A stretch of DNA of 57,211 nt from DASQHW01 sp038209365 (lineage in GTDB: Bacteria; Actinomycetota; Acidimicrobiia; IMCC26256; PALSA-610), in contig JBBQXS010000030.1 in NCBI GenBank assembly GCA_038209365.1, positions 1 through 57,211 of the forward strand, read 5' to 3'. The stretch's first letter is position 1. Every line of letters starts with the position of its first letter. The notes beneath the pieces were generated by a model. It saw only the letters and a list, made by a program, of their open reading frames with translations. It searched no databases and was not told the DNA's origin. Shown piece after piece: positions 34,335-46,846 of this stretch. Both the position numbers and the translations under genes were made by a program.

Positions 34335-36476
34335 TCAGGGCCCCGACCCGGTCGTGGGAGGTGACGCGCCTGTGGTGGGTGGCGCCGGTTGCGTCGGGGT
34401 GGGGCTCGCATTGCCGGTGGTCGGGGTCACGGCCGCCGTCGGCGCCGGCGTTGCGAGCGTGGACGGTGTCGTGCCGCGCGAGCCGCTGTACCTGAACGCG
34501 AAGCGGCGGCCGAACTCGTTGATGTAACTCGAGCGCGGGAGCAACGCGGTGTCCGGCGGCGGGAAGTCGAGTGCCGGCAAGTCCGCAGTGGCGCGTTCCA
34601 TGAACGCGCGCCAGATCCGCGCCGGATACGTCCCGCCGAACACCGTGCCGAGGCTCCACGGGATCTCGCCCTCCGGGTTGCCCATCCACACCGCTGCGGT
34701 GAACTGCGGGGTGAAGCCCACGAACCAGGCGTCGACGCTCTTGTCGGTGGTGCCGGTCTTGCCGGCGGCCGGTCGCCGCATGCTGCCGAGCGTGTTGGAC
34801 GCGGTGCCGCTCTTCACGACACCCTTCATCATCTCGATCTCGGTACGCGCGATGTTCGCGTCGAGCACGCGGCTGCCCTCCGCGGCGCTCTGGTACAGGA
34901 CCCGGCCGCGGGCGTTCACGATCTTGGTGATGAACGTGGCGCGCTTGAGCACACCGTCGTTCGGGAACACGGAGTACGCCTGAGCCATCTCCAACGGGTG
35001 TACGCCGTTGGTGCCGAGTGTCGTGCTGACGACGGGATCGAACCGCGAGGTGTCGATACCCATTGCCTTCGCCATCTCGATGACCCGCTGCGCGCCGTCG
35101 GCGCCGTAGTTGCCGGGCCCGAGCGACAGCTCGGTACGCACCCATGCACAGTTGTCGGAGATCGCGAGAGCCCGGCTCAGTGACGGCGTGCCCCCGTGAC
35201 AGTCGCCGGAGAGGTGGTAGAAGGAGCTCGGGCCGGTACGCCAATTGATCGAGCTGCCCGACACGCTGTCGTTCGGGGTGTAGCCACGGCTCAAGGCGGC
35301 CGCCAGCGTGAACACCTTGAACGCCGAGCCCGCCTGCCGGCCGAGACCCTCGGTGGCCGGGTTGAACTGCGACTCGGCGAACGTACGGCCGTTCGCGATC
35401 GCGCGCACCCCGCCGTCGCTGTTGTCGATCGCGACGAGCGATGCCGTGAACTCCGACTTCGGCAGGACCTCGTTCATCGCCGACTGCGCGGCGAGTTGCA
35501 CGTACGGGTCGTACGACGTGTAGATCTTCAGCCCTCCGCGCAAGACGGCATTCGCCCGCGTCTGGGTCGTCGAACCGAGGATCTCCGACGGTTCGTTCGG
35601 AATGTTCGGATCGTCGATGAGCAGCCGATTGCGCACCTCGTCCTTGTAGTAGTCGAGCGGACTGGATACCGGATACGAGACGCGCGTCGGCAGCGGCACC
35701 GCTTTCGCGGCCTCGGCGGCCTTCCGTGTCACCTTGTGGTTCGCGACCATCGCGTCGAGCACCTCGCTGCGACGACGTGCGGCACGGTCGGAGTGCTTGA
35801 TCGGGTTGAGCGCCTCGGGAGACTGGATCAGGCCGGCGAGCAAGGCGGCCTGCGGAAGCGTGATCTTCTTCAGTGGATTGGGATCGAGCGGGCTCGTGAA
35901 GTAGCGCTCGGCCGCGGCGCGCACGCCGTATGCGCGGTTCCCGAAGTACACCAAGTTCAAGTAGTCCTCGAGGATCCGGTTCTTCGAGATCTCGTGCTCG
36001 AGCCGGATCGCAAGAATCGCCTCGCGCGCCTTGGTCTTGAGATCTCGCGTGCGATTCGTGCTCAGCGTGTTCTTCACGAGCTGCTGGGTGATCGTCGAGC
36101 CACCCTGTCCGATCGAGCCCGAGTCGACGTTCTTGAACAACGCACGAGCCGTGCCACCCCAGTCGACACCGTGGTGCTCGAAGAAGTTGCGATCCTCGAT
36201 CGAGAGCACCGCGTCGACGAGGACTTTGGGAACGTCCTTGAGCTTGACCGGGGCGCGGTCCTCCGCCGACAGCGAGCCGATGATGTTGCCGAAGCGGTCG
36301 TAGACGATCGAACGCGCGGCAGGCGCGTTGATCGTCAGGTCGAGCTTGCCGAGCGGGGTCGCCGTCTTCCCGAGGGAGCTTCCGGCCGGTGCAAGCAGCG
36401 CGACGGATCCGGCCAGCGCCGAGGCACCGACCGCGATCGTCAGCACCAACTTCAGGGAGAACCAGAAGACCTTCAC
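34335..36476 (-). CDS. Class A penicillin-binding protein (PBP1A-type)
   Basis: A 713-residue bifunctional peptidoglycan synthase, anchored by an N-terminal helix (LKLVLTIAVGASALAGSVALLAP). The GT51 glycosyltransferase has the catalytic Glu in EDRNFFEHHGVDW and GGSTITQQLVKN. The transpeptidase has the nucleophile SxxK in GSAFKVF, the SDN motif and KTG in AGKTGTTDKS. The final 50 residues are a Pro/Thr-rich extracellular tail. It heads a minus-strand run of five tightly packed genes. GTG 36476 has no strong ribosome binding site. Confidence 0.95.
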   Translation of the reverse strand: MKVFWFSLKLVLTIAVGASALAGSVALLAPAGSSLGKTATPLGKLDLTINAPAARSIVYDRFGNIIGSLSAEDRAPVKLKDVPKVLVDAVLSIEDRNFFEHHGVDWGGTARALFKNVDSGSIGQGGSTITQQLVKNTLSTNRTRDLKTKAREAILAIRLEHEISKNRILEDYLNLVYFGNRAYGVRAAAERYFTSPLDPNPLKKITLPQAALLAGLIQSPEALNPIKHSDRAARRRSEVLDAMVANHKVTRKAAEAAKAVPLPTRVSYPVSSPLDYYKDEVRNRLLIDDPNIPNEPSEILGSTTQTRANAVLRGGLKIYTSYDPYVQLAAQSAMNEVLPKSEFTASLVAIDNSDGGVRAIANGRTFAESQFNPATEGLGRQAGSAFKVFTLAAALSRGYTPNDSVSGSSINWRTGPSSFYHLSGDCHGGTPSLSRALAISDNCAWVRTELSLGPGNYGADGAQRVIEMAKAMGIDTSRFDPVVSTTLGTNGVHPLEMAQAYSVFPNDGVLKRATFITKIVNARGRVLYQSAAEGSRVLDANIARTEIEMMKGVVKSGTASNTLGSMRRPAAGKTGTTDKSVDAWFVGFTPQFTAAVWMGNPEGEIPWSLGTVFGGTYPARIWRAFMERATADLPALDFPPPDTALLPRSSYINEFGRRFAFRYSGSRGTTPSTLATPAPTAAVTPTTGNASPTPTQPAPPTTGASPPTTGSGP

Positions 36477-36516
36477 GGGTCCAATCAGGATGGCATACGG
36501 GCGCCGCGGCGCCCGA

Positions 36517-39867
<3,351 letters not shown>

Positions 39868-39869
39868 TC

Positions 39870-42800
39870 CTACTCGCTGCCTTCGGCGTCGCCGGCCGCG
39901 TCGGCGGGGCCTTCGAGGAGGGCGCGATAGCCCGCGAGCTCGGGCCCGGCGGACTTGCGCTCCCACTCCCGCCAGCGTTGCGCCGTGCCGAGACCGTCGG
40001 GGTCGCAGTACGCGCACGGCACGAACGGCCGCGGTCCGGGGGGTACCGGCCGGGCCACGAACATTCCCGCTTCGATCCCGTCGACGATGGCGCGAACCGC
40101 GCGCATGAACACCGTGGTGACAGAGGCGTCGACCGGATAGCCGATCCGCCGGTTGTTGCCGCGTCCGACGAACCAGTAGCACGCCTCGACCGGCTCGTCA
40201 TCGGAGCTCGCATACGCCGCACGCGCGGCGTGCGCGTACACCGGCAACTGGATGCGCGTGCCCCCGAGGACAGGATCCGCGGGGCTCAGCCCGACGTAGG
40301 GCTCCGCCGATCCGGTCTTGTAGTCGATGACCACGAGCAGCCCGTCGGATGTGCGGTCGATGCGGTCGGCCTTGCCGCGCACGCGCAGCCGCCGGCCATC
40401 GGGCCAGGCAAGCTCGACAGGTGCGTGCACGGAGCCCCGGAGGCCGAATGCGAGCTCGGTGACCAGCGTGGTCGCGTTGCGCGCGTCTCGCCAACGGTCG
40501 TCGGCGTCGGCGAACGCATCCAGATCGGCCAGGATCATCCGGCGATCGCGCTCCCAGAGCAGCCGCCGACCGGTCACACCGCGCGCCTCGGCGGCCGCGA
40601 AGGCTTCGGCGGCGAGCTCGCGCAACCGCGTGCGCTCGCGCCCGTTGGCTTCACCGATGAACCGGTCGAGCACCTCGTGCACCATCGATCCGCGATCGAG
40701 TGGAGAGATCTGCATGAGCTCCTCGGGGCGCTCGACGGCCTCCACGTGCAAGATCGTCTCCATGAAATACGCGTGCGGGCATCCCGCCCAGAGCTCGAGC
40801 CGCGTCGGCGAGATCGCCTGTTCGCTGTCGAGCGGGCTGACCGCCGCCAGCCCTTCCCGCATGCCGGCGAGATTGCCGTCGAAACGCGTGAACATCTTGC
40901 TCGAACGGCCGGCGATGAGCTCGCGACCACGCGCGACGGCCGGCAGCTCCCGTACCCATGACGCCTCCGCGAGTGCCGCCTGCACGCCGAGCTCGTGCTC
41001 GGAGGCCGGAAACGGCACGGTCGCGATGCCCTGCGCGTACGACGCGATCGTCCGGATGTCGGCGGTGTCGAGCGCGGTGATCGTGTCGCGCACGAAACGC
41101 GACGGCACGCGCTCGGTGCTGCGGCGCAGGTCGCCGCGCGGCCAGGTGCACACCCGCGCCCCGGCGGTCGACGCCAGCGCCGCGAGGAACGCTCGGTGAT
41201 CGTCGTCGACGCGTTCGGCGCGCAGCCGTAGCTCGCCGTCCAGCGCGGCGCGCTCGCTGTCGCCCAGCAACGGGTCGTCGCGCGGCACCGAGGGGAACAC
41301 TCCCTCGGCGAGGCCGCACACCCATACGCGTTCGAGCTCGACGCCGAGCGCCAGCGCGACGGGGCCGCCGAGCAGACCCTCGCCGAGACGGCCCACCCGG
41401 TCGGGCGCGCCCGCCAGCTCGAGCTGCAATGTGCGGCCGAAGACCTCGAGCGTCGGTCCGGTATCGACCGCGTCCAGCCCGCCGAGGCGGTCGAGGGCGG
41501 CCTCGACGCGACGCGCGGACTCCTGCTCGATCGCGGGCCACCTGGCGCGCCGAGCATCGTCGCCGACGAACCGGCGCACGAGCCGATGTGCCCAGCGGGC
41601 GAACGCGGCCCAGGTCGACGGCATCGCCGCGGGATCGAGCTCGGACGCGAGCGCATCGACGAACTCTCGCAACGCGCCCGCGCGGTGGCGTTCGCGCGCG
41701 TCCCAGCCCTCGGTTCCGCGGGCGGCCGCGTACGCGTCGAGACGAGCGCGCCATTCGCTGACGCCTGCGACGATGCCCGCCTTTCTCGACACGCGCTCCC
41801 ATTCCGTGCCGGGAACACGATCGCCCCGGCCATCGAGCAGCGGGGCCGACGCGAACAACGCACAGACCTCGTCGCGCCGGAAGTGGCCGTCGCCGAGCGC
41901 GAGCAGCCGGAGCAGGGCCCGACCGAGCACGCCTTCGGCAAGTGAGCGGACCGACACGCCGTTGTGCGCGATACCGGCGGCCCGGAGGTGCTCGTGCAGG
42001 AGCCGCGCGTACGGCTCGTCGGTGCCGTACAGCACCGCCATCCGTTCGAGCGGCACACCGGCCGCCATCGCTTCGACGACGCCGCGCACGATTGCCCGCA
42101 CCTCGTCGTCGGCATCCGACGCGCTCACCACTTCCGTGCCGAGCGGCTCGACGCGCGCGACCTCCGCATCGTCGAGCACGACGCCCATCCGGGCGAGGCT
42201 GGCTCGCACGGCCGCGTCGGCGCGAGGAACGCCGGTCATGCCGGCGATCACCGTCGTCGGGGCCTGCGCCGCGAGCTCGCGGAGCAGTCGAGCCATCGGC
42301 ATGCTCCAGCGCTGCGGCAAGAAGCATACGATCGTCCCGAAGTCGCGCAGCAACGGCGTTCCCGCCGCGACGACTCCGGTCGCGACGCGCATGAGGTCGT
42401 GCTCGTCATACCAGTCGCGCGCGAGCAGCGCCTTCGTCGCGCGGTGGAGCCGGACAACCTCGTTGGCGCGCAGGTGCTGCGCGGCGAGCGCGTCGAGCTG
42501 CTCGTCGTCGAGATTGGCGAGCTCCCGGTGCGCCGCCACCAACGCCTCCTCGGTTGCGGGATGCGTGGCAACGGGCGCGAAGATGCCCGGCGTTCGGCCG
42601 AGCACACGGCGCACCGCCGACGCAACCACGGGCGTCGACACCGGCCGGCGGCCCGCAGCCGCGCACTGGGGTGCGGCGAGCAACTCTGCGAGCCGGTACA
42701 CGGTGAGAAACGTGACACCGACGACGCCCGTGCCGTGCGCCGTCAGCGCACCCAGCTCGCCGGACGCGAGCAAGCGCCGGGCCGCGACACCCACGGAGTT

Positions 42801-42914
42801 GGTCGGCACGACGACGGTCACCGGCGCGAGCGGTTCGTCGTGCTTGGCGCCGGCGACGGCATCGTGCAAGCGCTGCGACGCGGGACGTCCGTATGCGGTC
42901 CCGACGACGGTCAT
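39870..42914 (-). CDS. AddB-like nuclease subunit (PD-(D/E)XK)
   Basis: A 1014-residue partner of the AddA-type gene. The N-terminal half is a decayed helicase-like region without a Walker A lysine. The C-terminal nuclease has VRGKADRIDR and VIDYKTGSAEPY. AddB nucleases hold a [4Fe-4S] cluster with one Cys before and three after the nuclease. Here AGCPHAYFMETI and PCAYCDPDGLG give only three, with Gly where the fourth is expected. ATG 42914 is chosen as the start of the homologous strand; GTG 42920 is possible. Confidence 0.85.
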   Translation of the reverse strand: MTVVGTAYGRPASQRLHDAVAGAKHDEPLAPVTVVVPTNSVGVAARRLLASGELGALTAHGTGVVGVTFLTVYRLAELLAAPQCAAAGRRPVSTPVVASAVRRVLGRTPGIFAPVATHPATEEALVAAHRELANLDDEQLDALAAQHLRANEVVRLHRATKALLARDWYDEHDLMRVATGVVAAGTPLLRDFGTIVCFLPQRWSMPMARLLRELAAQAPTTVIAGMTGVPRADAAVRASLARMGVVLDDAEVARVEPLGTEVVSASDADDEVRAIVRGVVEAMAAGVPLERMAVLYGTDEPYARLLHEHLRAAGIAHNGVSVRSLAEGVLGRALLRLLALGDGHFRRDEVCALFASAPLLDGRGDRVPGTEWERVSRKAGIVAGVSEWRARLDAYAAARGTEGWDARERHRAGALREFVDALASELDPAAMPSTWAAFARWAHRLVRRFVGDDARRARWPAIEQESARRVEAALDRLGGLDAVDTGPTLEVFGRTLQLELAGAPDRVGRLGEGLLGGPVALALGVELERVWVCGLAEGVFPSVPRDDPLLGDSERAALDGELRLRAERVDDDHRAFLAALASTAGARVCTWPRGDLRRSTERVPSRFVRDTITALDTADIRTIASYAQGIATVPFPASEHELGVQAALAEASWVRELPAVARGRELIAGRSSKMFTRFDGNLAGMREGLAAVSPLDSEQAISPTRLELWAGCPHAYFMETILHVEAVERPEELMQISPLDRGSMVHEVLDRFIGEANGRERTRLRELAAEAFAAAEARGVTGRRLLWERDRRMILADLDAFADADDRWRDARNATTLVTELAFGLRGSVHAPVELAWPDGRRLRVRGKADRIDRTSDGLLVVIDYKTGSAEPYVGLSPADPVLGGTRIQLPVYAHAARAAYASSDDEPVEACYWFVGRGNNRRIGYPVDASVTTVFMRAVRAIVDGIEAGMFVARPVPPGPRPFVPCAYCDPDGLGTAQRWREWERKSAGPELAGYRALLEGPADAAGDAEGSE

Positions 42915-43049
42915 GCTCACGCCGGGATGGTAGAAGCAGCCTGAGACACCCGCTGCTCTCCGTTCAGGTCCACGCACTCGACGGGCACGACCGTTTTCGC
43001 GACCCACTGCAGGGGGTAGGCCCGCGGCAACGCCACAGGGAGGGACCAA

Positions 43050-43205
43050 ATGGGCCTCGTGCTCCTCGTTCTGATACTCGCATTGCTCTTCGGTGGGCTC
43101 GGGTTCGCCATCCACTGGCTGTGGATCTTCGCAGTCGTGCTCGCCATCTTCTGGCTGGCCGGATTCGCCTTCCGCTCGGGCGAAGGGAGCTGGTACCGCT
43201 GGTGA
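43050..43205 (+). CDS. Small hydrophobic protein (51 residues)
   Basis: MGLVLLVLILALLFGGLG and AIHWLWIFAVVLAIFWLAGF form two membrane helices ending in FRSGEGSWYRW. This pattern is a well-known family of tiny hydrophobic actinobacterial proteins of unknown function. GGAGGGA lies 4-5 nt before the ATG, a strong site. A hairpin follows 6 bases after the stop. Confidence 0.75.
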   Translation: MGLVLLVLILALLFGGLGFAIHWLWIFAVVLAIFWLAGFAFRSGEGSWYRW

Positions 43206-43210
43206 CCCGG

Positions 43211-43225
43211 CGCCCTCGCAGGGCG
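43211..43225 (+). terminator. Small hairpin after the hydrophobic protein gene
   Basis: CGCCCT and AGGGCG pair around CGC (6-bp stem). Confidence 0.5.
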
Positions 43226-43240
43226 CGTCGCAACACTCTC

Positions 43241-43285
43241 TGAGGCGTGTGTGAGGCTCGAATTCCGAGCTCCACACACGCCTCA
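43241..43285. repeat. GCGTGTGT hairpin family, copy A
   Basis: A 13-bp perfect outer stem (43241-43253 with 43273-43285) and a 5-bp inner stem around AATTC. The arm TGAGGCGTGTGTG resembles the arms at 50940 and 57177. Probably a terminator for the genes to the left. Confidence 0.75.
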
Positions 43286-43336
43286 GGCAATTGTGGTCAG
43301 GGCGGCACGTCGTGGACCCACATCGAACACCTTGCG

Positions 43337-43342
43337 TACGCT
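43337..43342 (+). promoter_or_regulatory. Candidate -10 element TACGCT for the acyl-CoA synthetase
   Basis: TACGCT lies 29 bases before the ATG at 43372, leaving a short leader that carries GGAGAGG. Confidence 0.4.
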
Positions 43343-43371
43343 GCGCGCACCCGAGCTGGAGAGGACGCATC

Positions 43372-44907
43372 ATGCGCGTGCCGTTGACGGTGCTCGATTT
43401 CATCGAGCGGGCGGAGCTCGTCTACGGCGACCGGATCGCAGTCGTCGACGAGCCCGACCAGCCGGCCCAAAGCCTCGGGGAGCTGACGTGGAAAGAGGCG
43501 GCTCGCCTCGCACGAGCGCAAGCGGCGGGGCTCGACGCGCTCGGTGTCGAGCAGGGCGAACGGGTCGCGATCGTCTCGCACAACTCGGCCCGCCTCCTCA
43601 TCTCCTTCTTCGGCGTGTCGGCCTTCGGCCGCGTGCTGGTGCCGGTCAATTTCCGGCTCAACGCCGAAGAGATCGGCTACATCGTCGAGCACTCGGGTGC
43701 GTCGGTGCTGCTCATCGATCCCGAGCTCGACGACGCGCTGGCCGGCATCACCGCCGAGCACCGGTACGTCATCGGGAAGGAGGCAGACGACGCACTCCTG
43801 CGGTTCGACGCCGAGCCCGAGCCGTGGGCGCCCGACGAAGAGGCGACCGGGACCATCAACTACACGAGCGGTACGACCGCGCGCCCGAAGGGCGTGCAGC
43901 TCACCCACCGGAGCCTCTGGGTCAACGCGACGACCTTCGGCTGGCAGACCGGCGTGAGCGACCGCGACACCTACTTGTGGACGCTGCCGATGTTCCATTG
44001 CAACGGCTGGGGCATGTCGTACGCGATCACCGGGATGGGCGGCACCCACATCGCGTTGCGCAAGGTCGACGGAACCGAGATCCTTCGACGCATCGAACGC
44101 CACGGCGTGACCATGCTGTGCGGCGCACCGGCGGTCGCGGCGGCGATCCTCGACGCAGCCGAACATTGGGACGGCCCGATTCCCGGCAGTGGTCGCGTGC
44201 GCATGGTGGTCGCCGGCGCGCCGCCGCCGACGAAGACCATCGAGCGAATCGAGACCGAGCTCGGCTGGGAGTTCATCCAGATCTACGGCCTAACCGAGAC
44301 GGCTCCCCTGCTGACGATGAACCGGCGCCGCGCGGAGCTCGACGACCTGTCACCCGCCGCGCGCGCACAGAAGCTCGGACGGGCGGGTGCACCGGCGCTC
44401 GGCGTGCGCCTGCGCATCAGCGACCAAGGTGAAGTGCTCGCGCGTTCGAACGTCGTCCTCGAGGGCTACTGGCAGAACCCCGAGGCGTCCGACGACGCGC
44501 TCGAGGGCGGCTGGTTCCACACCGGCGACGGCGGCACGATCGACGACGAGCAGTACCTGACGATCAGCGACCGCAAGAAGGACGTCATCATCTCGGGGGG
44601 CGAGAACGTGAGCTCGATCGAGGTCGAGGATTGCCTCTACCAGCATCCGGCGGTCGCAGAGGCGTGCGTGATCGGCGTACCGGACGAGAAGTGGGGTGAG
44701 ACCGTCAAAGCCCTGGTCGTGCTGAAGGCGGGCGCCACGGCGAGCGAGCAGGAGCTGATCGATCACTGCCGCAAGCACCTCGCCCATTTCAAATGCCCGA
44801 CGTCGGTGGAGCAACGCGCCGAGTTCGCTCGCACGTCCACCGGCAAGCTCCAGAAGTTCAAGATCCGGGCGCCGTACTGGGAAGGGCGTGAACGAGCGGT
44901 GAACTGA
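43372..44907 (+). CDS. Acyl-CoA synthetase (AMP-binding, fatty-acid/aryl type)
   Basis: A 511-residue adenylate-forming enzyme that activates a carboxylic acid to its CoA thioester. The phosphate loop is INYTSGTTARPKGVQ, followed by the A5 motif IQIYGLTETAP, the hinge ISDRKKDVIISGGENVSS and the catalytic C-terminal lysine in STGKLQKFKI. The short size and MFHCNGWG point to medium-chain or aromatic acids. GGAGAGG lies 7 nt upstream of the ATG. Confidence 0.93.
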   Translation: MRVPLTVLDFIERAELVYGDRIAVVDEPDQPAQSLGELTWKEAARLARAQAAGLDALGVEQGERVAIVSHNSARLLISFFGVSAFGRVLVPVNFRLNAEEIGYIVEHSGASVLLIDPELDDALAGITAEHRYVIGKEADDALLRFDAEPEPWAPDEEATGTINYTSGTTARPKGVQLTHRSLWVNATTFGWQTGVSDRDTYLWTLPMFHCNGWGMSYAITGMGGTHIALRKVDGTEILRRIERHGVTMLCGAPAVAAAILDAAEHWDGPIPGSGRVRMVVAGAPPPTKTIERIETELGWEFIQIYGLTETAPLLTMNRRRAELDDLSPAARAQKLGRAGAPALGVRLRISDQGEVLARSNVVLEGYWQNPEASDDALEGGWFHTGDGGTIDDEQYLTISDRKKDVIISGGENVSSIEVEDCLYQHPAVAEACVIGVPDEKWGETVKALVVLKAGATASEQELIDHCRKHLAHFKCPTSVEQRAEFARTSTGKLQKFKIRAPYWEGRERAVN

Positions 44908-44964
44908 GCCCGGTTCGCACACGGTCGCTCAGCAATTCCTCAGTGAACAGGGGACGATGGCCTG

Positions 44965-46794
44965 ATGGTCCAAAAGTTGCGGCTCGGCGCGCTCGCTTGT
45001 TGTGTCGCGCTCGTGGCCTCAGCCTGTGCGGCCGCCGACGCAGGACCACGCGGCCTGCCCACACCCCGACCGGCCGAGTTGCGCGACTCGGGGACCGTGA
45101 GCACGTTCCCGATGCCGGACACTCCGGCTGCGTCGCCGTCCACGACGCTGAGCTTCCGGGGCGCCACGCCCCCGCAGGTGCGGCGCGTGCAGGTCTTCGG
45201 CAGCCGCACGGGCGCGCATGGCGGTCACGTGGTCGCGCACTCCGACGGCCGCGGCGCGAGCTTCGTGCCCGACGATCCCTTCGAGGCGGGCGAGGTCGTG
45301 ACCGTGCACTCGAATCTCGCCGTCCGCGGCGCGCAGCGTGGCGAGTTCACGTTCACGATCGCGCGCCCTGCCACGGGCGCCAACGTCAATGTCGCGCCGC
45401 CGGCGCCGCATGCGGCGAGCGCACCACGTTTCGCGACGCAACCCGACCTTCGGCCCCCGACGGTGAAGATCAATGTCTCGCGCCCCGGCACCGCCAACGG
45501 ACCGATCCTCCTCACGCCGAATCCCAGCCTCGGACAGGCGACCACGGACCAGTCGGGACCGATGATCGTCGACGGTCGCGGGAGGCTCGTCTGGTTCGCG
45601 CCGCGTGATCCGGCGACGGCCCTCGATCTCGAGAGACAGCAGTACGAAGGACGGCCGGTGCTGACGTGGTGGGAGGGCAGCGTGCACTCGGCCGGATACG
45701 GCGACGGCGAGTTCGTCTTGATGGACGAGACGTATCGCGAGGTCGCGCGCATCCGCGCCGGCAACGGCTATCAGGCAGACCTGCACGACCTCGAGATCAC
45801 GCCGCAGAACACGGCGTTGGTGATGATCTACAACCCGGTGCTCGCGAACGCGGCAACGATCAATCGGGTGTATAACCGGGCCGTGATCGACGCAGTCGTA
45901 CAGGAGATCGACATCGCGACCGGCTCGGTGCTCTTCGAGTGGCACAGCCTCGGCAACCTCGAGCTCTCCGAGTCGTATCTTCCCGCACCGGCGCGCACGT
46001 CTGATGCCTATGACTACGTGCATCCCAACTCCCTCGCGCTCGACCACGAAGGGAACATCTGGATGTCGGCGCGTCACACGTGGAGCGTGTACAAGATCGA
46101 CCGGGTCACCGGCGCGCTCTACTGGCGCCTCGGTGGCAAGCGCACCAACTTCGACATGGGCGACGGCTCCGCATTCTCGTGGCAGCACGACGCGCGTCCG
46201 TTCGACAACGGCGTCTTGACCGTGTTCGACAACGGCGCGAGCGCGCCCGGTGTCGCCTCCCTGGACAGGTCGCGCGGCCTCAAGCTGCGCGTCGACGAGG
46301 AGGCGATGCGCGTCTCGTTGGACGAGACCGACCAGAATTCGCAGCACAGGCTGTCGCTCAGCCAGGGAAACTTCCAGCGACTCCCCAACGGCGACTACTT
46401 CGCGGGCTGGGGAAGCGTGCCCGAGTACACGGAGTTCGGGCCGAAGGGTGACGTGAAGCTCGACGTGAACATCAACGGAGGGTCGGCGTCGTACCGCGCG
46501 TTCCGGGTGCGCTGGACGGGACGGCCGGCTGAGCCGCCTGCCGTCGTGGCACACGCGTCAGGTGACGCGCTCGCGGTCGCGGCGAGCTGGAACGGTGCGA
46601 CGGACGTCGCGCGCTGGGAAGTGCGCGTCGGTGCCGACCGCGCGTCGCTCCACCCCGCCGGATCATTCCCCACGACAGGCTTCGAGACATCGATGCGCGT
46701 GCCGACGGCGTCCGGCGCCCGAGTCGTGCAGGTGGCCGCGCTCGGCCCGGCCGGTCGCGTCCTGGGCACGTCGCAGATCGTCAATGCCGGCTGA
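44965..46794 (+). CDS. Arylsulfotransferase-like lipoprotein
   Basis: A 609-residue exported protein. The signal peptide ends in a lipobox (LVASAC), so the protein is probably lipid-anchored. After a Pro/Thr-rich linker comes a beta-propeller-like arylsulfotransferase (ASST) domain: GPMIVDGRGRLVWF, DLHDLEITPQNTALV, YVHPNSLALDHEGNIWMSARH and SWQHDARPFDNG, whose histidines fit the catalytic set of the family. Some relatives are described as sulfate-independent, so activity is unproven. ATG 44965 has AGGGGA somewhat far upstream. Confidence 0.83.
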   Translation: MVQKLRLGALACCVALVASACAAADAGPRGLPTPRPAELRDSGTVSTFPMPDTPAASPSTTLSFRGATPPQVRRVQVFGSRTGAHGGHVVAHSDGRGASFVPDDPFEAGEVVTVHSNLAVRGAQRGEFTFTIARPATGANVNVAPPAPHAASAPRFATQPDLRPPTVKINVSRPGTANGPILLTPNPSLGQATTDQSGPMIVDGRGRLVWFAPRDPATALDLERQQYEGRPVLTWWEGSVHSAGYGDGEFVLMDETYREVARIRAGNGYQADLHDLEITPQNTALVMIYNPVLANAATINRVYNRAVIDAVVQEIDIATGSVLFEWHSLGNLELSESYLPAPARTSDAYDYVHPNSLALDHEGNIWMSARHTWSVYKIDRVTGALYWRLGGKRTNFDMGDGSAFSWQHDARPFDNGVLTVFDNGASAPGVASLDRSRGLKLRVDEEAMRVSLDETDQNSQHRLSLSQGNFQRLPNGDYFAGWGSVPEYTEFGPKGDVKLDVNINGGSASYRAFRVRWTGRPAEPPAVVAHASGDALAVAASWNGATDVARWEVRVGADRASLHPAGSFPTTGFETSMRVPTASGARVVQVAALGPAGRVLGTSQIVNAG

Positions 46795-46846
46795 GGCTTG
46801 ACGTCGCGCTTACCCACATCACAGCAGCCTCCCAATCGGCGCGGGG

